6,323 nucleotides of DNA, taken from NCBI GenBank assembly GCA_016926595.1, contig JAFGOG010000186.1, positions 1-6,323 on the forward strand, in the 5' to 3' direction. The translations under genes were made by a program, and so were the position numbers. Under the pieces are notes generated by a model, which saw nothing but the letters and a program-made list of their open reading frames with translations, was not told the origin of the DNA and did not search any database. This DNA is from Anaerolineae bacterium. GTDB taxonomy: Bacteria > Chloroflexota > Anaerolineae > JAAYZQ01. Shown here in pieces: positions 5,796 through 6,323 of the stretch; position 1 is the first letter of the stretch, and every line of letters begins with the position of its first letter.

Positions 5796-6028
5796 ATCCC
5801 CTTTGCGCTGCGGCGGAGGGGAAGTCGTTCGCTGTAAACGAGGGAGGCGCTCTCCGACCGGTTGTCCGTAACCGCATCGTAGCCTTTCATCCCCTACACG
5901 CCGACCCACCGGCGACCAGCCCCACGGGTCCGGGATGCAGCAGAAAGGAGGTGGCAGATAGAAACCAGCTTGTGTGTCACGGCGGCAGGCCTGGGCCTCC
6001 ACGCAACAGGGATGAAAGGAGATCATCC
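5796..6028 (+). promoter_or_regulatory. Long structured 5' leader, candidate RNA switch
   Basis: No protein gene is supported here. Several stems can be drawn: TCCCCT/AGGGGA (5797-5802 with 5817-5822), CGTT/AACG (5826-5829 with 5837-5840), CGGTT/AACCG (5859-5863 with 5870-5874) and CGCCG/CGGCG (5899-5903 with 5910-5914). The key segment CCTTTCATCCC (5883-5893) is a perfect complement of GGGATGAAAGG (6009-6019), which overlaps the ribosome binding site. It can also pair with GGGAT (5932-5936) plus GAAAGG (5943-5948), leaving a 6-base bulge. A second consensus-quality AAAGGAGGTG (5944-5953) has no start codon at a usable distance. The arrangement resembles a translational riboswitch or other leader switch, but I recognise no known class. 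Confidence 0.5.
6010..6028 (+). promoter_or_regulatory. Ribosome binding site of the secreted-protein gene, in a hairpin loop
   Basis: AAAGGAG (6015-6021) lies seven bases before ATG at 6029 and is a near-ideal Shine-Dalgarno sequence. It sits in the 9-base loop of a local stem, GGATG (6010-6014) with CATCC (6024-6028). That stem competes with the long-range pairing of 6009-6019 to 5883-5893. Confidence 0.7.
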
Positions 6029-6323
6029 ATGAAAACCTATCGGTTCACTTTCGTATTGGCCGCGGCCATCGTGGCCGCGCTGTTGGCCATCGGGCTGACT
6101 GGCGCCGCCGCCGGCCAGGGAGCTGACGCCGGCGCCCCGTCGTTCTTCAACTACCAGGGCCTGCTCCTCGACGACCAGGGCCGGCCGGTGCCTGACGACG
6201 ACTATGACCTCACCTTTGCCATCTATGACGTCGCCGCTGGCGGCGCTGCCCTGTGGAGCGAAGTGCAGACGGTGGCCGTCGAAGACGGGCTGTTCAGCGT
6301 CACCCTGGGCACGGTGACCGCCA
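6029..6323 (+). CDS. Secreted or surface protein with N-terminal beta-rich domain, 3' end beyond the window
   Basis: The visible 98 residues open with a signal peptide: MKTYR, then a hydrophobic core FTFVLAAAIVAALLAIGL (6-23) and small residues with a likely cleavage after about AAAG (26-29). The mature part begins APSFFNYQGLLLDDQGRPVP (36-55) and continues through YDLTFAIYDVAAGGAALWSE (59-78) to VEDGLFSVTLG (84-94). This pattern (an NYQG-L start, x-DGxPVxDxxYDxTFxxYD, LWxE, DGLFxVxLG) is a recurrent N-terminal module of secreted bacterial proteins. It is often followed by collagen-like, beta-helix or S74-peptidase tails. What follows here is not visible, so the function is unknown, though export to the cell surface or outside is likely. 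The start is fixed by AAAGGAG seven bases upstream. Codon use is GC-rich like the neighbours. Confidence 0.85.
   Translation, partial: MKTYRFTFVLAAAIVAALLAIGLTGAAAGQGADAGAPSFFNYQGLLLDDQGRPVPDDDYDLTFAIYDVAAGGAALWSEVQTVAVEDGLFSVTLGTVTA

Noticed and set aside
5487..5837. Plus-strand 116-codon frame across the divergent spacer
   Set aside because: It crosses both promoters and the heptamer repeat, has no ribosome binding site and shows no protein family features.
5935..5961. Eight-codon open frame MQQKGGGR in the leader
   Set aside because: No ribosome binding site precedes its ATG, and its codons coincide with the SD-like AAAGGAGGTG and the alternative stem, so structure explains it better than coding.
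5970..6032. Twenty-codon frame from TTG 5970 whose TGA overlaps the ATG at 6029
   Set aside because: The stop-start overlap is attractive, but the nearest Shine-Dalgarno sequence is about 18 bases away and the start is TTG, so translation is not supported.
1..6323. CRISPR array, tRNA, rRNA, insertion sequence or phage genes
   Set aside because: No regularly spaced repeats, tRNA-like cloverleaf, transposase or phage protein motifs were seen on either strand.

Overview
The window is GC-rich bacterial DNA. It carries six genes in a row on the minus strand (positions 5463 down to 1) and the start of one divergent gene on the plus strand (from 6029). I infer a member of Chloroflexota or a similar high-GC, non-proteobacterial lineage. 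The grounds are the families present (ACT-less SerA beside a DUF1015 protein and a class V aminotransferase), the N-terminal domain of the secreted protein at the right edge, and several short dispersed intergenic repeats. No rRNA or marker gene is present, so this assignment is only moderate.

In transcription order the minus-strand block reads: class V aminotransferase (5463-4393), SerA-type dehydrogenase (4336-3407), DUF1015 protein (3403-2078), SurE nucleotidase (2091-1276), a nitroreductase-fold flavoprotein (1234-713) and a multi-pass membrane protein that runs off the left edge (623-1). The gaps are 56 bp, 3 bp, a 14-bp overlap, 41 bp and 89 bp, which fits one operon read from a promoter near 5602-5630. 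The first two genes make a serine-synthesis pair: SerA oxidises 3-phosphoglycerate and the aminotransferase probably plays the SerC role. DUF1015 commonly sits with these genes and has a DGHHRY motif reminiscent of ParB-fold serine kinases, so a role in interconverting serine and phosphoserine is a reasonable hypothesis. No serB-like phosphatase is visible.

The 565-bp divergent spacer (5464-6028) holds two extended -10 promoters pointing away from each other, a short heptameric repeat, and a leader of about 230 nt in front of a secreted protein. The leader is the most interesting part of the window. The segment 5883-5893 is perfectly complementary to 6009-6019, which overlaps the Shine-Dalgarno sequence of the secreted-protein gene. 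The same segment can instead pair with 5932-5936 plus 5943-5948. This is the layout of a riboswitch-like or other RNA switch, and I could not match it to a known class.

Other points of note are a terminator-like hairpin lying inside the 5' end of surE, an Arg in SerA where NAD-specific relatives carry Asp, and an inverted repeat that supplies the stop codon of the aminotransferase gene.
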